A stretch of 64,000 bases of DNA from Pseudomonas crudilactis (GCF_013433315.1 NZ_WXVV01000012.1:124001-188000); one strand, 5' to 3'; numbered from the stretch's first letter, positions 26,106 through 34,521 are shown. Made by a program: numbers and translations. Notes: a model not told the origin generated them from the letters alone.

Positions 26106-26643
26106 TCCCGACGCTAGGATCGAAAAGGGGGCAGTTATTTGTTCCTCTCTCAGGACATTGCTTGCTGAGCAGTAGATCACCTAACGGAGAATGTGAAGTA
26201 CTAAGCATGTCTCGCTGCTCATCGGGCAACAAAAGTTCGCGGGTCGGTCAAGTGGCTGGTTGTGGCCGCACTCGTAAGCCTACAGGTTTGTTCTGACCCG
26301 CTTATGGTGAATGTCGTCGTTTTGGAATGCTCTTTAGCAAAGGTGGCCGGTTACTGCCTCTCGTGAGGATTAGACATCCACTCAAGCCTGACCTTCGCCA
26401 AAGGCAGCAATCGGCCAGGAGTAGACGCTGGAAATATCGAAGATACGCCCAAGTGTTCATCGTTTGCGTCGACAGATTCAACTTACCCCGCATCGCCAGG
26501 GACGCTGCCGGGTTACAAGCCCTAGGTGTTACTTTTAAGCATGAGCCATCGGCGGAAACTTGGTCATTGTCCATATTCCTGCTTCTATTTGGGGAGGTTT
26601 ACCCGTTCGAGCTTCTCGATGGGGCGCGAGAGAAGGGAAATTT
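26106..26643. other. Non-coding stretch between the two large island genes
   Basis: Open frames on both strands here (for example 26327-26647 forward and 26302-26574 reverse) have skewed composition and no recognisable motif, so I do not call genes. GAAGGGA just before 26644 is the ribosome site of the next gene. The gap suggests that the next gene has its own promoter rather than sharing an operon with the 1254-aa gene. Confidence 0.45.
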
Positions 26644-28518
26644 ATGAGTTTGGATGAAAGCGCCGAGCCCCAGGCAGGTGATGCAGAGATCTTGGTGACG
26701 GTTGAGAACTTCGAGTCTATTGATCTCGATGCTGCGCTCGACGGGGTGGATACGGTCGAAGGGTACACAATATTTTCGCCCCTATTTCAGGCTGCAACTG
26801 ATGCTGACGCCCGAGGAGAGCACGGCACTGGCTACGCATACCGACTGCTCGCGACCCTCGCCGGCTTCTGCTTCAGAGTACAAGACCCAGCGACTATTTT
26901 CGGCCCTATGGTTCAGAATTCCGTGGTGCGGACCACCACTGCGAGCGATGTTTCAACTGAGCAGAATCAAGTGTTGGCTAAGGTCGCCCATTCACTTTCA
27001 CATCCGGCGTTACGAGCTAGGGTGGCAGACGTGGTCTGGTACAACGATCGAAAGCAGTGGCGAATGGCCGAAGTCGCCGTAGAAGCTTATTGCGAGGTCA
27101 TTGAAAAACGTTTGTCGGGCGTATACCGGAACAGCTACCTGGAAGAAGATTGGGTGGATCAGCATCTACTCGACTTCATCGAGCGTGCACTGCATATTCT
27201 TGCGGGTACCGGTAAACGATCTCGAATCCCCGCGAGAGTCAAAGCATGTGTCCATGAGCTTTATAGTCGTGCTAAAGGACATTCGCATTTTGTATCTTTC
27301 ATTCGAATCGCTCGCTTGGCGCAGAGCTACGATTTAACGACCTGGGAAACCATTGCAGAGGATGCGGAGCGTCTGGCGTCATCTCTTGACGATGACGCAT
27401 ACCCAATGGCAGTTAAAGGCCTTTGGGATTTAGCGGCGGACGCACAAGGGAAACGGAATAATTTGGAGGCGCAACGTCGTTGTAAAGATGCGTCCATTGA
27501 GCAAACCCTTCGAATGCGTGATCAGGTCCATTCGCCGATGGCTAAAGCCTCATGGACTTTGGACGTTATCGGTGAGTTGCGGGCAATAGGTGGGCACCGA
27601 GATCGGATCAAGGCTCTTCGGCTCGAGCTGGTGGAGCTACAAGATCAAGCGCTAGATGAACTTGCGTGTTTCATCGTCCCGATGGATCTCAGTGAGGAGC
27701 GAAAGGGGACGGTTGAGCTTTTCGAAGGGCTGACGCTACCGGACATTTTTTACCAGTTAGCGGCTTGGTGGCGACCGGTGCCGATCGCGGATCTGCGAGC
27801 GACCGCTCTGCGGAGCAGGGATGAGTTCCTTTTCAGTTCTATGTCGAACAGTTACATCGATAGAAAAGGTAGAGTTTCTGCTTCCTCTCCTAGTGATGGG
27901 CATGCCAGCGAAGAGCCGGACGAAGAGTGGTTTAAAGCTCAATGGCTGCGTGAGTTGGACCTACGACGGCATATCGCCGTCGCGTCTGCGATTGAACCGG
28001 CGTTACGAACTACAACACAGCGTTTTCCGATCGAGGAGCGACATTTTCCCCCAATAGTTGCCGCCAGCCCCTTCGTACCTCAAGGACATGCAGAGGTTTT
28101 CGCTCTTGGATTTGCACGCTTGTTCCAAGGTGACTATTGCTCCGCGGCGTTTCTACTAATCCCACAGCTCGAAAATTCTATCCGCTACGTCATGACAAAT
28201 GCCGGAAAAGAATCTTCCAAGATCAAACCCGATCTGTTGGAGGAAGACAGGTCGTTGAGTGGTTTACTGCAGAATATGCGCCCTGAGATGGATGAAGTAT
28301 TTGGGGCAGATCTGGTGAATGAGATCGAGCTGCTCTTCCACCACAAGGGGGGGCCCAATTTGCGCCATCAGCTGGCGCACGGAAAACTCACGATCGGAGA
28401 CTGCTATCACCATTCAGCCATCTATGGTTGTTGGTTGATCTATTGGCTGACTTGCAAGCCGCTATTGCGGAACTGGAAGCAACATATCGCGCCTCTAATT
28501 GAAGCTGCCGCTCACTGA
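26644..28518 (+). CDS. DUF4209-type protein with HEPN-like R-x4-H motif
   Basis: This is a 624-aa, almost wholly helical protein. Its C-terminal part contains NLRHQLAHGKL (about residues 572-582), which fits both the DUF4209 signature (Arg...His-Gly) and the R-x4-6-H active-site motif of HEPN ribonucleases. It follows a FALGFARLFQGDYCSAAFLLIPQLENSIR helix typical of that family. The ATG at 26644 is used because GAAGGGA precedes it; a longer frame from 26560 has no support. It lies beside the 1254-aa nuclease-like gene at the island's right end. HEPN activity would imply RNA cleavage during phage infection; that is inference. Confidence 0.6.
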   Translation: MSLDESAEPQAGDAEILVTVENFESIDLDAALDGVDTVEGYTIFSPLFQAATDADARGEHGTGYAYRLLATLAGFCFRVQDPATIFGPMVQNSVVRTTTASDVSTEQNQVLAKVAHSLSHPALRARVADVVWYNDRKQWRMAEVAVEAYCEVIEKRLSGVYRNSYLEEDWVDQHLLDFIERALHILAGTGKRSRIPARVKACVHELYSRAKGHSHFVSFIRIARLAQSYDLTTWETIAEDAERLASSLDDDAYPMAVKGLWDLAADAQGKRNNLEAQRRCKDASIEQTLRMRDQVHSPMAKASWTLDVIGELRAIGGHRDRIKALRLELVELQDQALDELACFIVPMDLSEERKGTVELFEGLTLPDIFYQLAAWWRPVPIADLRATALRSRDEFLFSSMSNSYIDRKGRVSASSPSDGHASEEPDEEWFKAQWLRELDLRRHIAVASAIEPALRTTTQRFPIEERHFPPIVAASPFVPQGHAEVFALGFARLFQGDYCSAAFLLIPQLENSIRYVMTNAGKESSKIKPDLLEEDRSLSGLLQNMRPEMDEVFGADLVNEIELLFHHKGGPNLRHQLAHGKLTIGDCYHHSAIYGCWLIYWLTCKPLLRNWKQHIAPLIEAAAH

Positions 28519-28644
28519 TCTGAAACGTCAGTTCGCCCGTTGAGGCCCATTCAAACTTGGGGCTTCGCAGGGACATGAAATTAGGCTCCTATGGAGCACC
28601 TGGGCGGCGTTTTGGAGTAAGCGGTGATGGGGGCGGGCGTTTGT

Positions 28645-28914
28645 CTAATCGCTCCACGAGTCGCACGGCTGCTCAGCAATGAGCGCCCGGGGCTGGTTGT
28701 GGGCCTTGCGGATGTCCGTCTGGGATTTGCGCGGCCAGGTTCCGCAGGCGTAATCTTTGTTTTGATTGCCCCAGCGATAACGATAGAAAAAGCTGACTGA
28801 CACGCCGTCCTTACGGACTGAGATTCGACCGGCGAGATTGACATCCTGCCGGAGGATCCGGCCGGCATGATTGACGGTCAGCGACTCAAGTTCTTTGATG
28901 GTGATTTTGGCCAT
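28645..28914 (-). pseudogene. Truncated P4-type integrase (N-terminal arm-binding domain only)
   Basis: The reverse frame starts MAKITIKELESLTVNHAG with GGGGAG upstream and continues ISVRKDGVSVSFFYRYRWGNQNKD...RKSQTDIRKAHNQPRALIA. This is the DUF4102 arm-type DNA-binding domain at the start of P4-family integrases. It then loses homology after about 85 residues, so the core and catalytic domains are missing. It sits 160 bp from the 47-bp attachment repeat and reads away from it, the usual place for an integrase. The island therefore cannot excise with its own enzyme as far as this window shows. Confidence 0.8.
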
Positions 28915-29074
28915 GAAATGGACTCCCCTTACTTTTACCCCCACAAAAACGTCGGCTCTTGATGGACGTTACTGGACTCTCGTAGAGCAGAACACCGCTG
29001 GAGCTCAAGTAAATACGAGCTCAGAAAAATCCAGAGTGAAATTTCGGAATCTTTCAAGAAGTATGAAAAAGAAG

Positions 29075-29121
29075 ATGGGGTGCTAGGGGTCGAGTGTTCG
29101 AATCACTCCGTCCCGACCATA
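29075..29121 (+). repeat. Attachment-site repeat: 3' part of tRNA-Pro(GGG), right end of island
   Basis: These 47 bp are identical to 13651-13697 and represent tRNA-Pro(GGG) from anticodon loop to CCA, plus TA. A terminator typical of a tRNA gene follows 23 bp downstream. I take this as the original chromosomal 3' end of the tRNA, so everything to its right is core genome. Confidence 0.85.
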
Positions 29122-29143
29122 ACTCCTGAGTGAAATCAGACAC

Positions 29144-29172
29144 AAAAGCCGATCAGATGGATCGGCTTTTTT
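29144..29172 (+). terminator. Terminator after the tRNA remnant
   Basis: GCCGATC, a 5-base loop and GATCGGC are flanked by AAAA and TTTTTT. It is probably the native terminator of the tRNA-Pro gene before integration. Confidence 0.8.
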
Positions 29173-29265
29173 GTACCCGCGCGAAACTACACGGTAGTTT
29201 CTTAATAAGATCTGGATCCGCTCCGGCCAAGCGATCTTTGCTGAATCCTTCAAATTCAATTCCGA

Positions 29266-29451
29266 CTATGCGTAGTAAAGGTTCAGCGCAATCAGCTCAA
29301 ACACAGCCACAAATACGCAGAACGCAACGAATCTTCGGGTAAACACCCGGCGAGGCTTTTCATAGCCTTGATAGTTACTGAATGCGCTGCAAAGGTTGCC
29401 CAGAAAATCAATAAAGTCCATCAGATCTGCATCCTCGCCTGCGTGCTTCAT
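29266..29451 (-). CDS. Small membrane protein (about 61 aa)
   Basis: The reverse-strand frame has a soluble, acidic N-terminal half (MKHAGEDADLMDFIDFLGNL) and a C-terminal hydrophobic segment (FVAFCVFVAVFELIALNLYY) that should span the membrane, preceded by arginines (N-terminus in). The ATG at 29451 is chosen; a TTG 18 bp upstream in the same frame is possible. No family is recognised, and the ribosome site is weak. Confidence 0.45.
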   Translation of the reverse strand: MKHAGEDADLMDFIDFLGNLCSAFSNYQGYEKPRRVFTRRFVAFCVFVAVFELIALNLYYA

Positions 29452-29643
29452 GCATCTTGCCAATTCCAATCTGGTTGAGATTTCTCATTGTCCTTACGAT
29501 CGACCTCGGTAGTCGGCGTAGGACTCTACTTCACCCTCAGAGGAGTATCAGTGCGTTGCTCGGTGAGTAAGCCATGGAGAGGGTGACTAACTTTTCGCGA
29601 TAGCGTCTACACCCCGGACATCAGAAGGTTATAAGGACATTAC

Positions 29644-29850
29644 GTGCTACGGAAGCTCATTTTGCTATTCGTCTCGTCACAACTCACCGGCTGCGCATGG
29701 CTCGGGGCTGTGACCTATGGACGTTATGATTGCTACGACGGGCTTGAGGCTGAGTATCAGCTTGCGCAGTTTATCGGTCCTTTCGCACTTATCGACTTAC
29801 CTTTTACCTTCGTGGCGGATACCGTTTCACTACCTTTTTGTTGGTACTGA
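29644..29850 (+). CDS. YceK-like small lipoprotein (68 aa)
   Basis: This GTG-start gene is preceded by ATAAGGACATTAC. It has a signal peptide ending in the lipobox LTGC (Cys17), then a short domain with YDCYDGLEAEYQL and the closing motif PFALIDLPFTFVADTVSLP. This matches the YceK/DUF1375 family of outer-membrane lipoproteins ('DLP.s...DT..LP'). It is paralogous to the next gene. The function of the family is poorly known. Confidence 0.7.
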   Translation: MLRKLILLFVSSQLTGCAWLGAVTYGRYDCYDGLEAEYQLAQFIGPFALIDLPFTFVADTVSLPFCWY

Positions 29851-29948
29851 TGGCGAGGAATACCGTGTGTAGGTGGCCCTTTGTAGAGGGAACGTCCTCT
29901 GCAACCCCGTTTACGCAGCTCAGCATCAACAACTAATAAGGATATTAA

Positions 29949-30188
29949 GTGTTTCAAAAACTGATGTTACTGGTGTTGATTGCCAGCTCAAGCGGCTGTG
30001 CAGCAACGGCCATGCGGATGGATTATGACAAGCACCGATGTCCCTACATCGGTGTTCGGCTCGACTGGTGGTTGGTCGGTACATCCAAAGGCAAGTTGAT
30101 TCCCTTTTTACTGATCGACGCGCCATTTTCATTGGTGGTCGATACCGTATTCTTCCCCTTCGAATATCAATACACCTGCAATTTCTGA
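29949..30188 (+). CDS. YceK-like small lipoprotein, paralogue (79 aa)
   Basis: Like its neighbour it has a GTG start after a near-identical leader (ATAAGGATATTAA), a lipobox (SSGC, Cys17) and the family end LIDAPFSLVVDTVFFPFEYQYTC. An internal segment (RCPYIGVRLDWWLVG) resembles YidQ/YceK lipoproteins. The two genes look like a tandem duplication. A bidirectional terminator follows. Confidence 0.7.
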   Translation: MFQKLMLLVLIASSSGCAATAMRMDYDKHRCPYIGVRLDWWLVGTSKGKLIPFLLIDAPFSLVVDTVFFPFEYQYTCNF

Positions 30189-30230
30189 CTTGCGGGTAGT
30201 GCAACCCAAAGCAATGTAAAACTCCCTTAG

Positions 30231-30259
30231 AAAAGCCTTGGCACACGCCAAGGCTTTTT
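30231..30259 (+). terminator. Bidirectional terminator
   Basis: AAAAGCCTTGGC, loop ACAC and GCCAAGGCTTTTT lie between the forward lipoprotein gene and the reverse NADAR gene, with A and T runs on both sides, so it serves both converging units. Confidence 0.85.
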
Positions 30260-30286
30260 CGTTGCTGATGCGACCGCCGATAAAAC

Positions 30287-30844
30287 TCAGGACGATCCAA
30301 CCCTGCCGTCCCGCACCTGCATCAGTGCAAACCCCAAAAGATTCAGGCCTTTCCACAGATTCGGATCGTTCACATCTGCGTGATCTTGCGCGAGCCCAAT
30401 TCCCCAAATGGCGTCAACCGGGCTCGCTTCGACAATGACCCGAGATCCAGTGCGCATCAGGTATTCGTTCAGTTCCGGGTTTTGGGAGAACTTGGCTTGG
30501 TTTGCCCGGACGACGATGTCGTATCGGTGTTGCAGCCAGCGTTGGTCGTTGAACCCGCGCACCTTGCGGCCGAGGGCTTTGGCGGCGTTCGGGGTCGGGG
30601 CCTGCAACACTTGTGCACGAATTTCCTGATCGTCGAACAAGGCTGCCTTCTCGGCCATCATGAAGTGTTCGGCTGTCGGGTAGCGTTGCCCCTCGACAAC
30701 GAATTCGGCTTCGTACCACTGGCTGAAGCACGAAGCCGTGACGGCGTCTTTGCTTCGCTGGTGTCCCCAGAAAAAAGTGAAATCCAGAGGCTCTCCAGCG
30801 TTGAAGCGAGCGCGTAGATCTTCGAGAGGTTTAGAGTCGTGCAA
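30287..30844 (-). CDS. NADAR family protein (YbiA-like N-glycosidase)
   Basis: This 185-aa protein has the NADAR/DUF1768 landmarks: FWGHQRSKDAVTASCFSQWYEAEF, YPTAEHFMMAEKAALF and, near the end, VIVEASPVDAIWGIGLA with NLWKGLNLLGFALM. Family members such as YbiA hydrolyse riboflavin intermediates or remove ADP-ribose-type groups from nucleic acids and metabolites. The start is a TTG with GAGGAA upstream. It is monocistronic and lies between lipoproteins and the secretion genes, so it appears to be core genome. Confidence 0.85.
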   Translation of the reverse strand: MHDSKPLEDLRARFNAGEPLDFTFFWGHQRSKDAVTASCFSQWYEAEFVVEGQRYPTAEHFMMAEKAALFDDQEIRAQVLQAPTPNAAKALGRKVRGFNDQRWLQHRYDIVVRANQAKFSQNPELNEYLMRTGSRVIVEASPVDAIWGIGLAQDHADVNDPNLWKGLNLLGFALMQVRDGRVGSS

Positions 30845-30921
30845 TGAGATTTCCTCGGTAACTGACTTTCGACGTTACAGTTGCTGTGCGTGTCAGGGCA
30901 ATACGCAATATCGTCCAGACA

Positions 30922-31533
30922 CTAATCCAGTGGGCCCAATACCTGGCGGTAGTGTTCTTCGCCTTGAGGCGTCTGCCGGGTCAGGCGGATTTCCAGGCCT
31001 TGGGGATTTTCTTTGCGGTTGCCGCTGAGTTGGCGCCACCCCATCTCCGGTTCCCAGACGCGCACTCGCAGGTCGCTGATTCTGTCGAGCACCACCACTG
31101 CCTGTTTCGGCGCAGGCAGCGGGTAGCGATCACGTGGCGTGGCGGCGGCGCGGTACAGGGTTTGATCTTTCAACCACCAGCGCACGCGCTGCAAGCCGTT
31201 CTGCGAGGTGGCTGCACTGCGGATCACGTCAAGACGAAAGCGCTGGTCGTCGGCGCTGCGCACGCTGATTGCCGCTGGCTGCTCGGATCGTTCGTCATCG
31301 TTGTTGTTCAACAGTGGTTCGCGCAGTTCGATGCTGGCGCGCAAGGCGATATCTCGTTCCAGTTGATGCAGCGTGCGCAGCAGTGCTTCGGTGTGTTCGG
31401 TGCTCGCCTGCAGGTGCGTGTCGGCGCGGGTCGCGCTGTCCAGACCGCGCCAGGCAATCAGGCTGACGATCGCCATGAGCAGGATCGCGACCATCACCTC
31501 GATCAGGGTAAAACCCTCTTGCCGGTTATTCAT
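30922..31533 (-). CDS. hxcW: Type II secretion minor pseudopilin GspJ-like (HxcW)
   Basis: This 203-aa prepilin-like protein has the cleavage and methylation motif QEG/FTLIEVMVAILLMAIVSLIAW near its start and the long variable domain of GspJ. It forms the pseudopilus tip with GspI, H and K. The start ATG at 31533 overlaps the upstream gene's stop. The gene order J-H (reverse), C (forward), I (reverse), G-K-L-M-D-E-F (forward) equals that of the P. aeruginosa hxc cluster, which is the basis for the hxc names. Confidence 0.85.
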   Translation of the reverse strand: MNNRQEGFTLIEVMVAILLMAIVSLIAWRGLDSATRADTHLQASTEHTEALLRTLHQLERDIALRASIELREPLLNNNDDERSEQPAAISVRSADDQRFRLDVIRSAATSQNGLQRVRWWLKDQTLYRAAATPRDRYPLPAPKQAVVVLDRISDLRVRVWEPEMGWRQLSGNRKENPQGLEIRLTRQTPQGEEHYRQVLGPLD

Positions 31534-31991
31534 GGCTGGTTGGCCAAGGTCAACTTCCCCGTGGCTGAGCGTTGCACGGTGAGCGTGTTCTGGCCGTCCG
31601 AGAGTTGCAGTTGCATGGGGGAATCGAACCACTCGGCGTTCAGTATCAGCGGCTGCCTGGGTGTCACTCGCACCTTCAGCGATGGCGTTTCCCAGTGACG
31701 AGGGCGCAGTTGCGGATCGGCGAGGAAGTGATCGAAGCCGGGGCCTTGTTCATTGCGACGGCTGAAACGAAAGCCGTTTTTGTCCGCCAGCCAAGTGATC
31801 GGGCGGCCGTCGGCCAGGGCTTCGGCATGGGCGATTTGCAGCAACTGCATCAAGCGATTGGCGTCCTTGCGCAGCAGTTGCGCCGGGTCAGGCTTGATAC
31901 TCAGGCTGACGGCAGCGCTGGCAATGCCGATGATGATCAACACCACCATCAATTCGATGAGGGTGAAGCCTGTTTGTCTGTCCTTGGTCAT
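31530..31991 (-). CDS. hxcU: Type II secretion pseudopilin GspH-like (HxcU)
   Basis: This 153-aa protein has prepilin leader MTKDRQTG/FTLIELMVVLIIIGIASA, then a GspH-type beta domain (RITWLADKNGFRFSRRN-like stretch, LSDGQNTLTVQRS). GspH is a minor pseudopilin. The ATG at 31991 is used, since upstream frame has no prepilin logic. It overlaps GspJ by 4 bp, so the two are co-translated, and is divergent from gspC. Confidence 0.83.
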   Translation of the reverse strand: MTKDRQTGFTLIELMVVLIIIGIASAAVSLSIKPDPAQLLRKDANRLMQLLQIAHAEALADGRPITWLADKNGFRFSRRNEQGPGFDHFLADPQLRPRHWETPSLKVRVTPRQPLILNAEWFDSPMQLQLSDGQNTLTVQRSATGKLTLANQP

Positions 31992-32105
31992 ACCGCAACG
32001 TTCCTTCGTTGTGAATCCATCCTGGCGGATTCGAACCATCAATCCCGATAGAAAAGCGAATGTTGTCCTGTAGACTGCGACGCAGGACAACAGGGAGGTT
32101 GGGTC

Positions 32106-32537
32106 TTGGCATTTACTTTTCGCTTATCCGCAACGCAGCTTGTGCAATCGGCGGCGCTGATCGCTGCACTGGCAGGGGGACTGTTCTGGTCTGCGCTGTT
32201 GCTGACGCCGGCACAATCCCACGTTCCGGCGGTGGACCCCCAAGTGCTGCCGACGCGCGCCGACACAGCGGCTTTGCAGTGGTTTTCCAACCAGCCGGCA
32301 CCGTTGGATATCAAAGTTTCCGGAGTGCTGGCAGGGGCGCACGCCGCGGTGGCAATTCTGAGTCTCAACGACGGTCCGCCGCGCAGTTTTCTGGTGGGTG
32401 ATCGCTTGACCCAGGGTGTGCGCGTGATCGCCATTGAACAGGATGCGGTGGTCATTGAGCGTGGCGCAGAACAGAGCCGATTAAAAGTCAGCACGCTGCC
32501 AGACTCCCCGTCGCTGCCTCGGTTGACTCGACCCTGA
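32106..32537 (+). CDS. hxcP: Type II secretion inner-membrane protein GspC-like (HxcP)
   Basis: This 143-aa protein begins at TTG with GGGAGG upstream. A short cytoplasmic N-terminus is followed by one membrane helix (LVQSAALIAALAGGLFWSALLL) and a periplasmic homology region (IKVSGVLAGAHAAVAILSLNDGPPRSFLVGDRL). GspC links the inner-membrane platform to the secretin. It is short, without the PDZ domain of many GspC proteins, as in Hxc-type systems. It stands between two reverse genes. Confidence 0.82.
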   Translation: MAFTFRLSATQLVQSAALIAALAGGLFWSALLLTPAQSHVPAVDPQVLPTRADTAALQWFSNQPAPLDIKVSGVLAGAHAAVAILSLNDGPPRSFLVGDRLTQGVRVIAIEQDAVVIERGAEQSRLKVSTLPDSPSLPRLTRP

Positions 32538-32543
32538 GCGGTG

Positions 32544-32930
32544 TCATTGGCGCTTTTCCTGCGGTCGGCCGAGCAAGGTTTCGAGTCGCGCCAGGGGCGG
32601 TGCCTGACGTTCGCGATCGGAAACCAGCAGCGTCACGCGCAGCAGTCGTCCATCGGTGTTCGGGGTCACGCGTTGATCACAGCGCAGTTGCAGGCGACCT
32701 TGATCGCACTCGAAGGTTTTCATTCCCGGGGCAAAATCTTCCTCCAGACGCAATTCGGCGAGCCGGGTTTGTGCCGCCAGCAAAGCGATCGAGCGATCGC
32801 GCAACAGGCCATTGCTCTGGGTCATCAGACCCGCAACGCGAACGGCCGCAGACATGGCCACGGCGATGATTGCCAAGGCCACCAGAACCTCGATGAGGGT
32901 GAAACCTCGCTCCTTGCGCAACGCTTCCAT
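32544..32930 (-). CDS. hxcV: Type II secretion minor pseudopilin GspI-like (HxcV)
   Basis: This 128-aa protein has MEALRKERG/FTLIEVLVALAIIAVAMSAA as its leader and transmembrane helix, then a short domain with LLAAQTRLAELRLEEDF and two Cys near the middle. GspI nucleates the pseudopilus tip. The ATG at 32930 is used. It converges with gspC, ending 7 bp from its stop, and its promoter must lie in the gap before gspG. Confidence 0.83.
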   Translation of the reverse strand: MEALRKERGFTLIEVLVALAIIAVAMSAAVRVAGLMTQSNGLLRDRSIALLAAQTRLAELRLEEDFAPGMKTFECDQGRLQLRCDQRVTPNTDGRLLRVTLLVSDRERQAPPLARLETLLGRPQEKRQ

Positions 32931-33076
32931 GCTTGTCTCTGCGGTTGAAACCGGCCCGCAGAATAACACCCGTCCTTTGGCGAATGTGCAGAAAAACAGT
33001 GCGTTAATGATTGTTGTACGATGACTGGCTTTTGTTACACTGCGCGCCGAATGTAATCATGCCAAGGAAGGTTGAA

Positions 33077-33526
33077 ATGGATTTCGCGCGCGTAAAATCT
33101 CAGTCCGCAGGGCGTCGAGGCCAGCAGGGTTTCACCCTGATCGAGATCATGGTGGTGGTAGTCATCCTCGGCATTCTGGCGGCGATGGTCGTGCCCAAGG
33201 TGCTCGACCGACCTGATCAGGCCCGAGCCACTGCGGCGAAACAAGACATCGCCGGCCTGATGCAGGCGCTCAAACTCTACCGCCTCGACCACGGCACTTA
33301 TCCGACGCTGAATCAGGGGCTCAAGGTGTTGGTGGAGCGTCCGGCGGATGCGAAAAACAGCAACTGGCGCTCTTATCTGGAACGCTTGCCCAACGACCCG
33401 TGGGGTCGTCCTTACAACTATCTGAATCCTGGCGCGAACGGTGAGATCGACATCTTCTCGCTCGGCGCAGACGGCCAACCCGACGGCGACGGCGTCAATG
33501 CCGATATTGGTTCTTGGCAGCTCTGA
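33077..33526 (+). CDS. hxcT: Type II secretion major pseudopilin GspG (HxcT)
   Basis: This 149-aa protein has leader RRGQQG/FTLIEIMVVVVILGILAAMVVPKV and the highly conserved GspG body: TAAKQDIAGLMQALKLYRLDHGTYPT, LPNDPWGRPYNYL, and a Ca-binding end FSLGADGQPDGDGVNADIGSW. It is the main pseudopilus subunit. AAGGAAGG precedes the ATG at 33077. An upstream ATG at 33059 in the same frame is possible. Confidence 0.92.
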   Translation: MDFARVKSQSAGRRGQQGFTLIEIMVVVVILGILAAMVVPKVLDRPDQARATAAKQDIAGLMQALKLYRLDHGTYPTLNQGLKVLVERPADAKNSNWRSYLERLPNDPWGRPYNYLNPGANGEIDIFSLGADGQPDGDGVNADIGSWQL

Positions 33527-33534
33527 GAGCGGCC

Positions 33535-34521
33535 ATGAAATCATCGTCGCCACAGGCGCAGAAACAGCGCGGCATGGCCATTATCAGCGCCTTGCTTATT
33601 GCCGCTGTGGTCGCGGTGATCGCCGCTGGCATGCTCACCCGGCAGAGCGTCTTTACCCGTTCTCTTGAAGCAGAACAGTCCCGAGTGCAGGGCGCTGCCG
33701 CGCTGTTGGCGGGGCTGGAGCTCAGTCGGCAACTGCTCAGGGACACGCGTCAACAGGACGTGCTGACCCGGCTCGATCAACCTTGGGCGCAGCCTGTCAA
33801 AAGCCATTTGTTGAATGCGCCGGGGGGCGGTTTCGAGGGGCGTATCGAGGATCAGCAGGGCAAGTTCAATTTGCGCAATTTACTCAGCAATGAGCGCGTC
33901 GATGGCGGACAGTTGCGCAGCTTCGAACGCCTCTGCGAAATGATCGGAATCGATGCTGCCCTCAGCCGGCGCATCAGCCAGCGAGTCATCGCCTCCTACC
34001 CGAGAATGCCCGACCTGCAAGCCGCCGGGCAGGGTATGGCGCAGACGGGTTTCGACGGCGTCCGTGCGACGTCGCCGAGTGCGCGTCGAAGGCCTTTGCC
34101 GGCCACTCAGCCGATGTTACGCAGCCTTGATGATTTACGTGGCCTCGAAGGCATGAACGAGCAACTGCTTGGGCGCTTGAATCAGTATGTCAGCCTGATT
34201 CCGGCCAAGACCTGGGTCAACGGTAATACTGCCAGCGCCGAGGTGTTGGTGGCGGTGGTACCGGGTTTATCGCTAGCGCAGGCCCAGGCCGTGGTGGGAG
34301 AGCGCGATCGTGGCCAGTGGTTCATCAATCGTGGGGACTTCGTTAACCGTCTGCACTTGCCGCATCTGACCGTCGACGGACTGAACGTCGGCATTAGCAG
34401 CGATTGGTTTTTGCTGCGCGGACACGCGCGTCGTGACCAGCGCCGCGTCAGCCTGGTTGCGCTGCTGCATCGACCCGCCGACGACATGCCAAAAGTGGTC
34501 TGGTCGAGGCTCGGCGTATGA
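33535..34521 (+). CDS. hxcX: Type II secretion minor pseudopilin GspK (HxcX)
   Basis: This 328-aa protein has leader KQRG/MAIISALLIAAVVAVIAAGML; as usual for GspK it lacks the Glu at position +5 found in other pseudopilins. The body has FEGRIEDQQGKFNLRNL, SLDDLRGLEGM and the repeated helix-hairpin motif VNGNTASAEVLVAVVPGLSLAQAQAVV. GspK caps the pseudopilus tip. It overlaps gspL by 4 bp. Confidence 0.88.
   Translation: MKSSSPQAQKQRGMAIISALLIAAVVAVIAAGMLTRQSVFTRSLEAEQSRVQGAAALLAGLELSRQLLRDTRQQDVLTRLDQPWAQPVKSHLLNAPGGGFEGRIEDQQGKFNLRNLLSNERVDGGQLRSFERLCEMIGIDAALSRRISQRVIASYPRMPDLQAAGQGMAQTGFDGVRATSPSARRRPLPATQPMLRSLDDLRGLEGMNEQLLGRLNQYVSLIPAKTWVNGNTASAEVLVAVVPGLSLAQAQAVVGERDRGQWFINRGDFVNRLHLPHLTVDGLNVGISSDWFLLRGHARRDQRRVSLVALLHRPADDMPKVVWSRLGV

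Noticed and set aside
26327..26647. A 106-codon forward ORF between the two large island genes
   Set aside because: No ribosome site, basic and irregular composition, and it overlaps the ribosome site of the next gene.
31033..33560. Forward-strand frames overlapping reverse gspJ, gspH and gspI
   Set aside because: The reverse strand shows prepilin leaders FTLIE at each start; the forward frames lack any motif.
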